A stretch of DNA of 13,235 bases from the NCBI GenBank assembly GCA_009782405.1, contig WRJC01000073.1, positions 1-13,235 of the forward strand, read 5' to 3'. The position numbers were made by a program, and so were the translations under genes. A model generated the notes under the pieces. It worked only from the letters and a program-made list of their open reading frames with translations, did not search any database and was not told where the DNA came from. The DNA comes from Oscillospiraceae bacterium (GTDB lineage: Bacteria > Bacillota_A > Clostridia > Oscillospirales > WRJC01). The number at the start of each line of letters is the position of its first letter. Position 1 is the first letter of the stretch. Below are positions 1 to 6,241 of the stretch, piece after piece.

Positions 1-56
1 CTGTCTACGCAGTCGTCCGGGAAATCCACCAGCGCGCCCAAAAAGAAATCATGCAT
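1..56 (-). CDS. 5' end of an unidentified gene, last visible member of the solute-binding-protein operon (partial)
   Basis: An ATG at 56-54 opens a frame that stays open for 18 codons to the window edge (MHDFFLGALVDFPDDCVD). A strong Shine-Dalgarno sequence, GGAGGG at 70-65, lies 8 nt upstream. The start is 29 nt after the stop of the solute-binding protein gene, on the same strand, so the two are probably cotranscribed. Too little protein is visible to name a family. A permease of the same transporter would be a natural guess, but these residues do not look like a membrane segment and I make no functional call. Confidence 0.5.
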   Translation of the reverse strand, partial: MHDFFLGALVDFPDDCVD

Positions 57-85
57 TTTATCGTCCCTCCTGTTTGTTTATTAAT

Positions 86-1576
86 TTAGTTTATATCGTA
101 GCCGTACTCTTCGTTTGCCTTATCTATGTTTTTTTGGATCTGGGCTTCGTTTTTTTCATAAAACGACGCGAAATTCGGCTCTTTCTGGCTTAAAAGCTGC
201 TGCCCGAGAAAACTGAAATTTCCGCCTATGTTGCCAAAATACTGGGCAAACTCGAACACGATCCCATCCCTTATATAGTCGATCATGCTTTCGGATTCTT
301 CGTCGCGCGAAAACTTTCTTTTCAACGCCTCTTCATAATATGCCGGTTTCAATATGCGGTAACCTTCGGCGGAGAGCGCCTCGACTATTATGCTGATCCT
401 CTCGGTATCCGCCGCTGTGATCGGAACTCCGAAAACCTGCGAGCCCAAATACGAGTTCGCATAATATTTCGGCGTGGACTGCTCATATTTTGGCACCGGC
501 ACGACGCCGAACTCGATTTCCAGATCCCTGTGGGTTATGATATGCATCATTAGGCCAGCGTAAAACAAGGCGCGCCCGTTTCTGAACGCGGAATTCATTC
601 CGTCGGGATATTTGGTCCAATTCTGGAAACACGCCCCGTCGCTTTTTATCATGTCGAAAAATTTTTCAAATATGGAAATCGTCCGATCGCTGTAAGCGGT
701 GAGATCGAGCCTGCCGTCGTCGCGCACCGTTATGATCTTGTCGCCCCCGCAAAAAAACACGTTGACGGGGTAAACCGTGTCGTGGTATATTTCAAGTCCG
801 TACCTGTCGTCTTCGGGAGCCATTTTCCCGTCCCCGTTCAAATCGAGGATTCCGAGCTTGGCAACCGATACGAATTTGTCGAGAGTCCATGTGCCCTCCG
901 TCACGTCGGCATACGGATAGTCGATGCTCAGATCTTTGAACAGTTCTTTGTTGAACAGCATGCAGGCCGCCCCGGAAGTGTTGGCATAAGTCAGCTCGCC
1001 GATCGTGAAATACAGCTTGCCGCCTATCCTCATGCTTTTCGCCTCGTCGTCGGGCCACCACGGGGCGGCAAAATTCACGTAAGGCATATTTTCGATCCAA
1101 TCGAGAAGATACTCTTTTTGCGCTATGGCGGCCATCGAGGCTCCGTGCACGCCCAAAAGGTCGAATGCATCGTCGCCGGCCAAAATCGATTTCTGGGCGG
1201 CGGAAGCGCCGGGATCATTGTAATCATAGGACATTTCGTCGATCTTGATGCCGAATCTTTCCTCCACTTTTATTCTCCGGCTGTATTTGGCGTCGTCCAT
1301 TATGTCGCCTGTCTCGCCTTCCATATAGAACTCCGCGGATTGCCTTTCGGTGCCGCCGCGCATATATAGCCGAAATCTGTATCCGCCGAAGTCCCGCTCC
1401 GGCAGATTGTCCGGCATATCCGTCGTTTCCTGAAGCTGTTCGTTATTTGTTTCGACTTGTTCCGCGTTTTCGGCCTTTTTGTCCGCATCCGCATTTGCGC
1501 CATCGCCGCCGCAAGCCACGAAAGCAAGCGATGCCGCGCAGATGACAGCAAGAAGCGATAATTTTCGTTTTTTCAT
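86..1576 (-). CDS. Extracellular solute-binding lipoprotein (ABC transporter, family 1-like)
   Basis: This 496-residue protein has a lipoprotein signal: basic MKKRK, a hydrophobic stretch, then FVAC with Cys22 as the lipidation site. A Gly/Asp/Ala/Glu-rich linker follows to about residue 60. The body resembles clostridial solute-binding proteins that deliver sugars or oligosaccharides to an ABC permease: ILAGDDAFDLL near 131-141, and a Ca-binding-like loop DLNGDGKMAPEDDRYG at 245-260, common in this group. It would sit on the outer face of the membrane. The lipobox has Phe at -3, slightly off the usual Leu. The ribosome binding site AGAGGG lies about 7 nt before the ATG. It is third in the operon after the 62-aa protein and the URO-D-like protein. 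No permease is visible, so the substrate is unknown. The family is secure; the substrate cannot be told from this sequence. Confidence 0.85.
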   Translation of the reverse strand: MKKRKLSLLAVICAASLAFVACGGDGANADADKKAENAEQVETNNEQLQETTDMPDNLPERDFGGYRFRLYMRGGTERQSAEFYMEGETGDIMDDAKYSRRIKVEERFGIKIDEMSYDYNDPGASAAQKSILAGDDAFDLLGVHGASMAAIAQKEYLLDWIENMPYVNFAAPWWPDDEAKSMRIGGKLYFTIGELTYANTSGAACMLFNKELFKDLSIDYPYADVTEGTWTLDKFVSVAKLGILDLNGDGKMAPEDDRYGLEIYHDTVYPVNVFFCGGDKIITVRDDGRLDLTAYSDRTISIFEKFFDMIKSDGACFQNWTKYPDGMNSAFRNGRALFYAGLMMHIITHRDLEIEFGVVPVPKYEQSTPKYYANSYLGSQVFGVPITAADTERISIIVEALSAEGYRILKPAYYEEALKRKFSRDEESESMIDYIRDGIVFEFAQYFGNIGGNFSFLGQQLLSQKEPNFASFYEKNEAQIQKNIDKANEEYGYDIN

Positions 1577-1595
1577 GGTTTGCCCTCTTTCTTTA

Positions 1596-1625
1596 TTTCA
1601 ATTCACTTCAATTCATCTCAATTTA
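1596..1625 (-). repeat. Three tandem 10-bp units between the URO-D-like and solute-binding protein genes
   Basis: Read on the minus strand, the units are TAAATTGAGA, TGAATTGAAG and TGAATTGAAA, directly adjacent. They span the stop codon of the URO-D-like gene (1613-1615) and most of the 36-nt gap to the solute-binding protein gene. The core AATTGA is present in all three. This may be chance low-complexity sequence or a spacing element in the mRNA; no function is claimed. Confidence 0.45.
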
Positions 1626-2644
1626 TTCGCCACATCAATGGCTTCATTTTTGTCATTTCGGAATATTTGCGCCTGTATGCTGTGGCTGTGCGCCAGCTCG
1701 CGGAACGCTTCGGCTATATTGCGGCTGTGCGCGTGCACGATCGGGTTTATGTATGCCCCATCTTTGAGCGTCACCCCGTTTAACGCGTCGTCGAACATAT
1801 AGTTATAGATCACAAATAATTTTTTTTTGAGTATCTTTGAAATATCTTCGAGTTTAAGCCGTGAATCGAAAAAGAATCCGCAAAACGAAGCTATGCCGGC
1901 AATATCACTCATCAGCGATATGTCGGAAACGGCGATGTTGAGCGTCATGCCTCCGGCAAAATCCGCGATTTGTTCATAAAACGGAATGAGTTGTTCAAGC
2001 GTTTTCGGGGAAATATTTACCGTGTTGAGGTCGCTTGCGTATGTTCCCGCATATCCGTTGGCGCTTATCGTTTTTATGTTCAGTTTTTTTATCTGCGCCA
2101 CCATTTTGATATATAATTCGCAAACGAAAGCGATGATATGCTTTGCCCCTTGCATATCGCTTCCAAGCAGCTCCAAAAATTCGGCCGGGCCCATTATCGC
2201 GCAGGCCGTGTCCAGCGGGCAAAACGCCGGAAGACATATGGGAAGCTCCGAGGCCGGAGAGATCAAATGCGCCCGTATGTTGCCATAATAGGCGTTCCAT
2301 GCCGGGCTTTCCGATAAATCGACGTTTATCTTGTCTATGTCGCCCGCTTCTTTTATGCAGGGAATGCAGAATGTATGGAAAAAATCGTTTTGGGCGCCAA
2401 TGTGGCGCATCTTGCACCCGATTATTTTTTCCGTGAAAAATATCGCCTCCGGATTTTCTATGTTGACTCCCGGGTAATTGTCAAATCCATTATCGCGCAA
2501 TTCGAGCAGATAATCATGCCACAATAGCGGCGAAGGATATGATGCGCCGATAAAATGCTCTTTTTCCCCGTTTATCTGCCTCTTTATTTTTTCGTCGAGC
2601 CCGAGGGCTATTTCGCACAGGCGCCCGTATTTGTCGTCCCTCAT
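1613..2644 (-). CDS. Uroporphyrinogen decarboxylase (URO-D) superfamily protein
   Basis: This 343-residue soluble protein has the general layout of the URO-D/methyltransferase TIM-barrel superfamily: a segment reading CPLDTACAIMGPAEFLELL near 142-160 followed by an amphipathic helix, and later an SPKTLEQLIPFYEQIADFAG segment near 219-238, where these proteins bind substrate or metal. Members outside heme synthesis are often cobalamin or methyl-transfer enzymes, and many clostridial ones sit beside sugar-uptake genes with unknown function. Nothing here suggests heme synthesis, because the neighbours are a solute-binding lipoprotein and a 62-aa protein. The start is supported by AAAGGG about 10 nt upstream of the ATG. 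The family call rests on remembered sequence patterns rather than a definite motif, so it is moderate. Confidence 0.55.
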   Translation of the reverse strand: MRDDKYGRLCEIALGLDEKIKRQINGEKEHFIGASYPSPLLWHDYLLELRDNGFDNYPGVNIENPEAIFFTEKIIGCKMRHIGAQNDFFHTFCIPCIKEAGDIDKINVDLSESPAWNAYYGNIRAHLISPASELPICLPAFCPLDTACAIMGPAEFLELLGSDMQGAKHIIAFVCELYIKMVAQIKKLNIKTISANGYAGTYASDLNTVNISPKTLEQLIPFYEQIADFAGGMTLNIAVSDISLMSDIAGIASFCGFFFDSRLKLEDISKILKKKLFVIYNYMFDDALNGVTLKDGAYINPIVHAHSRNIAEAFRELAHSHSIQAQIFRNDKNEAIDVANKLR

Positions 2645-2659
2645 TCGCGTGATATCCCT

Positions 2660-2848
2660 TTAATCGGCCAAATAACGCAAATCAAATTCCAGCCCTTTTT
2701 GCGTTTTTAGGACATTTGCCAAAGATTGCTCCGGCAATTTCATCGCCCCAATCGAACACTTCAGTATCAAGTCATAAATCGTCCCGATCAACGACTGCAA
2801 TATCATGTTATGCCTGCCTGTCGTGGACATTTGCACCAGATTATCCAT
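2660..2848 (-). CDS. 62-aa protein of unknown function, first gene of the operon
   Basis: I do not recognise this protein. It is 62 residues with no clear signal peptide or membrane helix; a moderately hydrophobic stretch (MILQSLIGTIYDLIL) occupies 15-29. It is probably real: it begins 36 nt downstream of the expected start point of a good promoter (-10 at 2896-2891), has an AGG-type ribosome binding site about 9 nt from its ATG, and ends 15 nt before the URO-D-like gene. It could be a small accessory subunit or the remnant of a longer gene, and its position as operon leader also allows a regulatory role. Confidence 0.5.
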   Translation of the reverse strand: MDNLVQMSTTGRHNMILQSLIGTIYDLILKCSIGAMKLPEQSLANVLKTQKGLEFDLRYLAD

Positions 2849-2890
2849 TTGATTTTTACCTGCCTGCTTTTATTTGCTTTTGCATATGAA

Positions 2891-2919
2891 ATTATATCAC
2901 AAAATTTTGAAAAATTCAA
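2891..2919 (-). promoter_or_regulatory. Sigma-A promoter of the URO-D/solute-binding operon, with CAAAATTTTG palindrome in the spacer
   Basis: On the minus strand TTGAAT (2919-2914) is followed after exactly 17 bp by TATAAT (2896-2891), with TGA just before it giving an extended -10. The spacer holds the perfect 10-bp palindrome CAAAATTTTG at 2900-2909. The same element occupies the same place in the sialidase promoter at 11743-11771. Transcription would begin near 2884, 36 nt before the first ATG. Confidence 0.75.
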
Positions 2920-2957
2920 TATAAATTCAACTTGATTTTCTTTTTCATATTATATAC

Positions 2958-2986
2958 TTGACATGTTGTTCAAATTGTGGTATAAT
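2958..2986 (+). promoter_or_regulatory. Consensus sigma-A promoter of the antitoxin gene
   Basis: TTGACA (2958-2963) and TATAAT (2981-2986) are separated by exactly 17 bp, and TGG before the -10 makes it an extended -10 promoter. This matches the sigma-A consensus fully. The start point would fall near 2993, about 26 nt before the GTG start codon. It is divergent from the minus-strand promoter at 2891-2919. Confidence 0.85.
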
Positions 2987-3018
2987 GACAGCAAACGATA
3001 ACAAAAAGAGGTGATTTT

Positions 3019-3291
3019 GTGTCAATTCAAGTTTCAACCCGCATAGACGAGGCGACAAAACGGCAGTTTGACAGTGTCTGCGAAATGATAGGGATTTCGC
3101 CATCAAACGCTATCAGCATGTTTATAAAAAGCGTTATAAATTATAATGGCATTCCATTCAGCGCGGTGGCTCCCGTTGAAAAAAAGCATAAAATGACAAT
3201 GGCGGAAATGCTCGGCTGTATGCGCGGGCAGTTTAAAATGTCTGACGATTTTGACGCTCCCTTAGAGGATTTCATGGAGTACATGGAATGA
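3019..3291 (+). CDS. RelB/DinJ-family type II antitoxin
   Basis: This 90-residue protein opens with the ribbon-helix-helix signature of DinJ/RelB antitoxins: a beta strand (SIQVSTRID), then helices with the family's ISPSNAISMFIKSVI pattern at about 25-39. The acidic C-terminal part (MSDDFDAPLEDFMEYME) is the flexible segment that normally wraps the toxin. Such antitoxins bind their own operator as dimers and neutralise an mRNA interferase or PIN-type toxin encoded just downstream. The start is GTG at 3019, with AGAGGTGA about 5 nt upstream; no ATG fits better. The stop overlaps an ATG (ATGA at 3288-3291), the usual coupling to a toxin gene, but only 36 codons follow, so the toxin seems lost. 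Confidence 0.85.
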   Translation: MSIQVSTRIDEATKRQFDSVCEMIGISPSNAISMFIKSVINYNGIPFSAVAPVEKKHKMTMAEMLGCMRGQFKMSDDFDAPLEDFMEYME

Positions 3292-3398
3292 AGTATTTCA
3301 ACCGGCGGTTGCATCAGCCTCGCTTAATATGTTATTGCATTTACTTTTGCCGCGTGGTATCATTATATGCAGAAACGCGCACAGGGCTTATTTTTTAA
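3288..3398 (+). pseudogene. Probable vestige of the lost toxin gene (36 codons)
   Basis: ATG at 3288-3290 overlaps the antitoxin stop in the ATGA arrangement typical of toxin-antitoxin pairs. The frame reads MKYFNRRLHQPRLICYC and ends at TAA 3396-3398. Only the first four residues resemble the MKY(L/F) start of PIN-type toxins; the rest resembles no toxin I know. It also overlaps the promoter of the next gene, so it is probably what remains after a deletion, or chance. Confidence 0.35.
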
Positions 3399-3408
3399 TT
3401 AAGCGAGG
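3318..3408 (+). repeat. 10-bp inverted repeat flanking the regulator promoter; right arm contains the regulator's ribosome binding site
   Basis: CCTCGCTTAA (3318-3327) and TTAAGCGAGG (3399-3408) are perfect inverse complements 71 nt apart. The right arm carries the GCGAGG that serves as Shine-Dalgarno for the XRE gene, whose ATG is 10 nt downstream. A transcript reading through from the antitoxin promoter would contain both arms and could fold to hide this site. A transcript from the internal promoter would start after the left arm and leave it free. A DNA operator role for the arms is also possible. Confidence 0.6.
3335..3363 (+). promoter_or_regulatory. Internal promoter of the XRE regulator
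   Basis: TTGCAT (3335-3340), a 17-bp spacer, then TATCAT (3358-3363) preceded by TGG, an extended -10. Transcription would start near 3370, about 49 nt before the ATG. It lies between the two arms of the inverted repeat, a plausible site for autoregulation by the XRE protein. Confidence 0.55.
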
Positions 3409-3418
3409 TATATTTGGC

Positions 3419-4501
3419 ATGGATATAAAAATCGGGGAAACCATAAAAAAGCTGCGCAAGGAGCGCGATGTGACACAGGAAAAGCTCGCGGACTATCTCG
3501 GCATATCCTATCAGGCGGTGAGCAAATGGGAAAACGGAACTGCGCTGCCCGACATCACGCTAGTTGTCCCGCTGGCGAACTTTTTCGGAGTGGGCACGGA
3601 CGAATTGTTTTCGCAGAACAAACAGATCACAGACGAAAAAATCCAAGAATACGAAGAAAAAAGCCGCAAGCTTTTTAATCTGGGGGATATGAAATCCTGC
3701 ATAAGCCTCATGCGAAAGGCGCTGGAAGAATACCCGAAAAATTACAGGTTTATGCTCACTCTCGCCCGCGCCATTCAATGGAACCAGTATAACCAAGCGG
3801 AGGACAATGATGCCAAAAGCAAAGAAAACGAAGAAATCGTCGAGTTTTGCGAACGTATTTTGGAGGATTGCGCCGAAACCAACACGCGAAACGGAACCAT
3901 GCAGATATTGTGCACAGCGTACAAAGATTTGGGCCAAAGAGAAAAGGCCATAAAAACTGCCGAGGAAATGCCCTCTTTTTCCGCGACCCGCGATTGGCTT
4001 TTGTCATCGCTTTGCGAGGGCGACCGGCAAATCAAGCAAAAACAGGGCAATATATTGTTTTGCATCTGGTATGCGGCCTACGAATTGACCGAATTGGCTC
4101 ACAAGCTCGGCGGCGAAGAAAAAATCGCGCATTTGGAAGCGGCATTGAAACTGCACGAAACGATATTTTATGACGGCAACGCATTGTATTACCATACATG
4201 GATTTTTGGAATCTGTTTGGAGCTTGCGCGCTGCTATGCGGCAAAAGACGCCGAAAAAGCCGTGGAATATTTGTTGATGGCGGAAAAACACGCTGCCGCC
4301 AATGATGCCGTGCCGGAGGAATTCACGCGCTATACATCGATATTTGTAAATCAAATGGGCCATTCGACGGCAAACACGCTCAAAAGCTCCACCGAAACAT
4401 CGCGCGGGCAATTTCTGAATTGGTTGAATGGCAAAGACTGGGAACAATTGTCCGGCAATTCCGATTTCGCCGCGCTGAAAGAAAGGCTCGCTAAGAGTTA
4501 G
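3419..4501 (+). CDS. XRE-family transcriptional regulator with TPR-like C-terminal region
   Basis: Residues 1 to about 63 form a Cro/C1-type helix-turn-helix domain (IGETIKKLRKERDVTQEKL, then GISYQAVSKWENG, the recognition helix region). The remaining 300 residues are helical and repeat-like (LFNLGDMKSCISLMRKALEEYP, LARAIQWNQYNQ), resembling the tetratricopeptide sensor part found in many clostridial regulators of this kind. It should be a cytoplasmic DNA-binding protein of 360 aa. The frame is open further upstream to an ATG at 3329, but that start would lie upstream of the predicted transcription start, and the HTH family begins at MDIKIGE, so 3419 is chosen with GCGAGG 10 nt before. A terminator at 4500-4540 ends the unit. 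Its target genes cannot be told from the sequence. Confidence 0.85.
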   Translation: MDIKIGETIKKLRKERDVTQEKLADYLGISYQAVSKWENGTALPDITLVVPLANFFGVGTDELFSQNKQITDEKIQEYEEKSRKLFNLGDMKSCISLMRKALEEYPKNYRFMLTLARAIQWNQYNQAEDNDAKSKENEEIVEFCERILEDCAETNTRNGTMQILCTAYKDLGQREKAIKTAEEMPSFSATRDWLLSSLCEGDRQIKQKQGNILFCIWYAAYELTELAHKLGGEEKIAHLEAALKLHETIFYDGNALYYHTWIFGICLELARCYAAKDAEKAVEYLLMAEKHAAANDAVPEEFTRYTSIFVNQMGHSTANTLKSSTETSRGQFLNWLNGKDWEQLSGNSDFAALKERLAKS

Positions 4502-4540
4502 CGGGCGACTTTATTTCACTCGACCAGCCCGCTCTCTTTT
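4500..4540 (+). terminator. Intrinsic terminator of the XRE gene
   Basis: AGCGGGC (4500-4506) pairs perfectly with GCCCGCT (4527-4533), with a 20-nt loop and the U-rich CTCTTTT after it. It overlaps the last codons of the convergent isomerase gene, a common arrangement between convergent genes. The T run is short, so efficiency is uncertain. On the minus strand no T run follows the stem. Confidence 0.55.
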
Positions 4541-5271
4541 AACGTCAGATAGGACAGCAAAACAGTGTCGTCGACATTTAAGTTGCGCACTATATCCTGT
4601 TCTACCGTCACGTATTCAATGCCTGTTTTGGCGGCTTCGGCGAGTATTTCCTGTATTTTTACTTTTCCCGTCCCCAAGGCGGTGAACGAATTCCTGTCGC
4701 CCAAATCGTAAAAATCTTTGAAGTGCATCAGTTTTATCCTGTCTTTGGTCCGTTTCACAAGCTCGACGGCGTTTTCCCCTCCCACGCTCGCCCAGCCCGC
4801 ATCGAGATCAAGATAAAAATTTTCGGGAGATGTATGCGCCATCAATATGTCGAAATATTTTGCCCCGCCAAAGCTTTTTTTGAATTCGTGGTCGTGATTG
4901 TGATAGCATAGGCTCAAGCCTTCGCCGCGCAATTTTTCGCCGGCTTTGTCGAATATTTTCGCGTTTTCAAGTGCCTCGCCGTAATTTTGCGCGTCGCTCC
5001 AGTAGCAAACGACATTTTTCACCCGGACAGCTTCCGCTTTTGCCGCAATATCGCCGAGATCGCCTTTCAATCCCTCGATGTCGGTGGAAACGGACAAAAC
5101 GGAAAAATCGTATTCCGCAAGTTTTTTGAGATTTTCGCCCACATCGCCGTGCAGTAAAAAATATCCGCTTTCCAGCGCCTTGTATCCCCAGCCCGACAAT
5201 TTTTTTATCGTTTCCCAGGGATCGTTTTCTCCGCGCATGCCATAAAACCCGATTAATGCCGCTTTTAACAT
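4516..5271 (-). CDS. Sugar phosphate isomerase/epimerase (xylose isomerase-like TIM barrel)
   Basis: This 251-residue cytoplasmic protein carries the motifs of the AP-endonuclease-2-like (xylose isomerase-like) TIM-barrel family: YHNHDHEF at 123-130, LDLDAGW at 154-160, MHFKD at 182-186, ALGTGKV at 198-204 and the metal-ligand region VEQD at 223-226. Family members interconvert keto sugars or inositol derivatives using a divalent metal bound by Glu, Asp, His and Glu, and these are visible here. The start is strongly supported by AGGAGG 9 nt upstream of the ATG. It lies 65 nt downstream of the second methyltransferase of the AT-rich island, with no terminator between them, so it may now be read through from the island promoter. 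The exact substrate is unknown. Confidence 0.85.
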   Translation of the reverse strand: MLKAALIGFYGMRGENDPWETIKKLSGWGYKALESGYFLLHGDVGENLKKLAEYDFSVLSVSTDIEGLKGDLGDIAAKAEAVRVKNVVCYWSDAQNYGEALENAKIFDKAGEKLRGEGLSLCYHNHDHEFKKSFGGAKYFDILMAHTSPENFYLDLDAGWASVGGENAVELVKRTKDRIKLMHFKDFYDLGDRNSFTALGTGKVKIQEILAEAAKTGIEYVTVEQDIVRNLNVDDTVLLSYLTLKESGLVE

Positions 5272-5288
5272 AAATTTCGCCTCCTAAA

Positions 5289-5302
5289 ACAATTAAAATT
5301 GT
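5289..5302. promoter_or_regulatory. 14-bp palindrome upstream of the isomerase gene
   Basis: ACAATT (5289-5294) and AATTGT (5297-5302) form an inverted repeat with two bases between, about 18 bp upstream of the isomerase start. It could be an operator. No convincing -35/-10 pair is seen in the 65-nt gap, so the native promoter may have been displaced by the island. Confidence 0.3.
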
Positions 5303-5336
5303 ATGAGTTGTTATATTGATACTTTTTAAACGTTCA

Positions 5337-6089
5337 TCATTTCTTAAAAACAAATAAATATTCATGCGCTAACAATAAAAAGTTTTGTTTAATGGCTTTA
5401 TTCGCCCAATATTCCGTTGCTTGACAATTATGCTGTTGTTTAATAATTATTTCTTTTATCTTAAAACCAACAGATTCAAAAATATTCATAATCTTAAAAC
5501 CAAGAGGATAGACATATCCTTGCCATCTCATATCGCCCATTAAAACAACGCAAAATTTATTTTGTTTCAAAACACGAAAACTTTCCTCGGCAACACGTAC
5601 CATTTGCTTCAAATATTCATCAACAGCGCATAGCGATATGTCATTTTTTATATCCATACTATACTTGATGATGTTGGCATATGGTGGGTGTGTACATATT
5701 AAATCTATTGTATCGTTTGGCAAAAAATCTAAATTACGGGCATCACCCTTTTTAATAACAACTTTTCTTGTATTTTCTTGCTCAAAATCACATTTTTCAT
5801 GACAACGCATTATCGCAAGATCATTAACATCAACTCCGACTGCATTACGATTCAACAATTTCGCTTCAACGAGAGTGGTACCTCCCCCAACGAATTGGTC
5901 GAGTACCCAATCATTTTCATTTGAATAGCGCAATAAAACATTGCGAGGAATATATGGCGACCAATTTCCGCGATATTTTGAATCATGCGTTGCCCAATCA
6001 CCGCGTTCAGGGAAATTCCAAATGCTGTTCGTTTCTAGTTTGAAACTATTAGGTTCCCAAGCGTGTATTTTCTTTTGATTATTTGTCAT
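5337..6089 (-). CDS. DNA amino-methyltransferase (N4/N6 type) of the restriction-modification system
   Basis: This 250-residue SAM-dependent DNA methyltransferase has the cofactor motif DQFVGGGTT at 64-72 first and the catalytic motif THPPY at 133-137 after it, an order in which the target-recognition part should follow or flank. The HPPY variant, unlike DPPY or SPPY, does not decide between N6-adenine and N4-cytosine. The N-terminal WNFPERGDWATHDSKYRGNW segment is typical of a subfamily often paired with restriction enzymes. I chose ATG 6089 over a TTG at 6122: the protein family starts just before the KIHAWEP segment, and the ancestral nuclease frame ends at TAA 6094-6092, only 2 nt before this ATG, giving translational coupling. 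The ribosome binding site is weak, which fits coupling. Together with the Dam-family enzyme it would protect the host site. Confidence 0.8.
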   Translation of the reverse strand: MTNNQKKIHAWEPNSFKLETNSIWNFPERGDWATHDSKYRGNWSPYIPRNVLLRYSNENDWVLDQFVGGGTTLVEAKLLNRNAVGVDVNDLAIMRCHEKCDFEQENTRKVVIKKGDARNLDFLPNDTIDLICTHPPYANIIKYSMDIKNDISLCAVDEYLKQMVRVAEESFRVLKQNKFCVVLMGDMRWQGYVYPLGFKIMNIFESVGFKIKEIIIKQQHNCQATEYWANKAIKQNFLLLAHEYLFVFKK

Positions 6090-6091
6090 AT

Positions 6092-6241
6092 TTATTCCGA
6101 CACCGCCATTTTTAAAATCCAATCAATCCACCCACGGACGGTAGATGCACGCCTTTCTATAGTTGTATTATTTATTGATAAGTTGGATGTACTCATAATT
6201 TCGCAAATCATTCGTTTGTCTGGTAATGGAAATATAATAAT
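6092..6241 (-). pseudogene. Out-of-frame C-terminal end of the restriction endonuclease
   Basis: A frame one base off that of the nuclease stays open for 49 codons from 6241 to TAA 6094-6092. It reads like the C-terminal tail of this nuclease family, notably NTTIERRASTVRGWIDWILK. As I recall, full-length relatives end with an ERRAS-x-GW-x-W-I segment after a winged-helix region. The tail has no start codon or ribosome binding site of its own. The simplest reading is that an internal deletion near 6241 removed part of the C-terminal domain and shifted the frame. The stop 2 nt before the methyltransferase ATG looks like the original gene junction. Confidence 0.6.

Noticed and set aside
782..1369. 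195-codon plus-strand open frame inside the solute-binding protein gene
   Set aside because: It is opposite a clear lipoprotein gene with a signal peptide, has no ribosome binding site, and its sequence resembles no family.
3329..3418. Upstream in-frame extension of the XRE gene to ATG 3329
   Set aside because: It would begin upstream of the predicted transcription start, has no ribosome binding site, and adds 30 residues before the usual start of the HTH domain.
6090..6122. TTG start at 6122 for the second methyltransferase
   Set aside because: GGTGG upstream is tempting, but the family starts near ATG 6089 and the DNA between is explained as the end of the ancestral nuclease frame.
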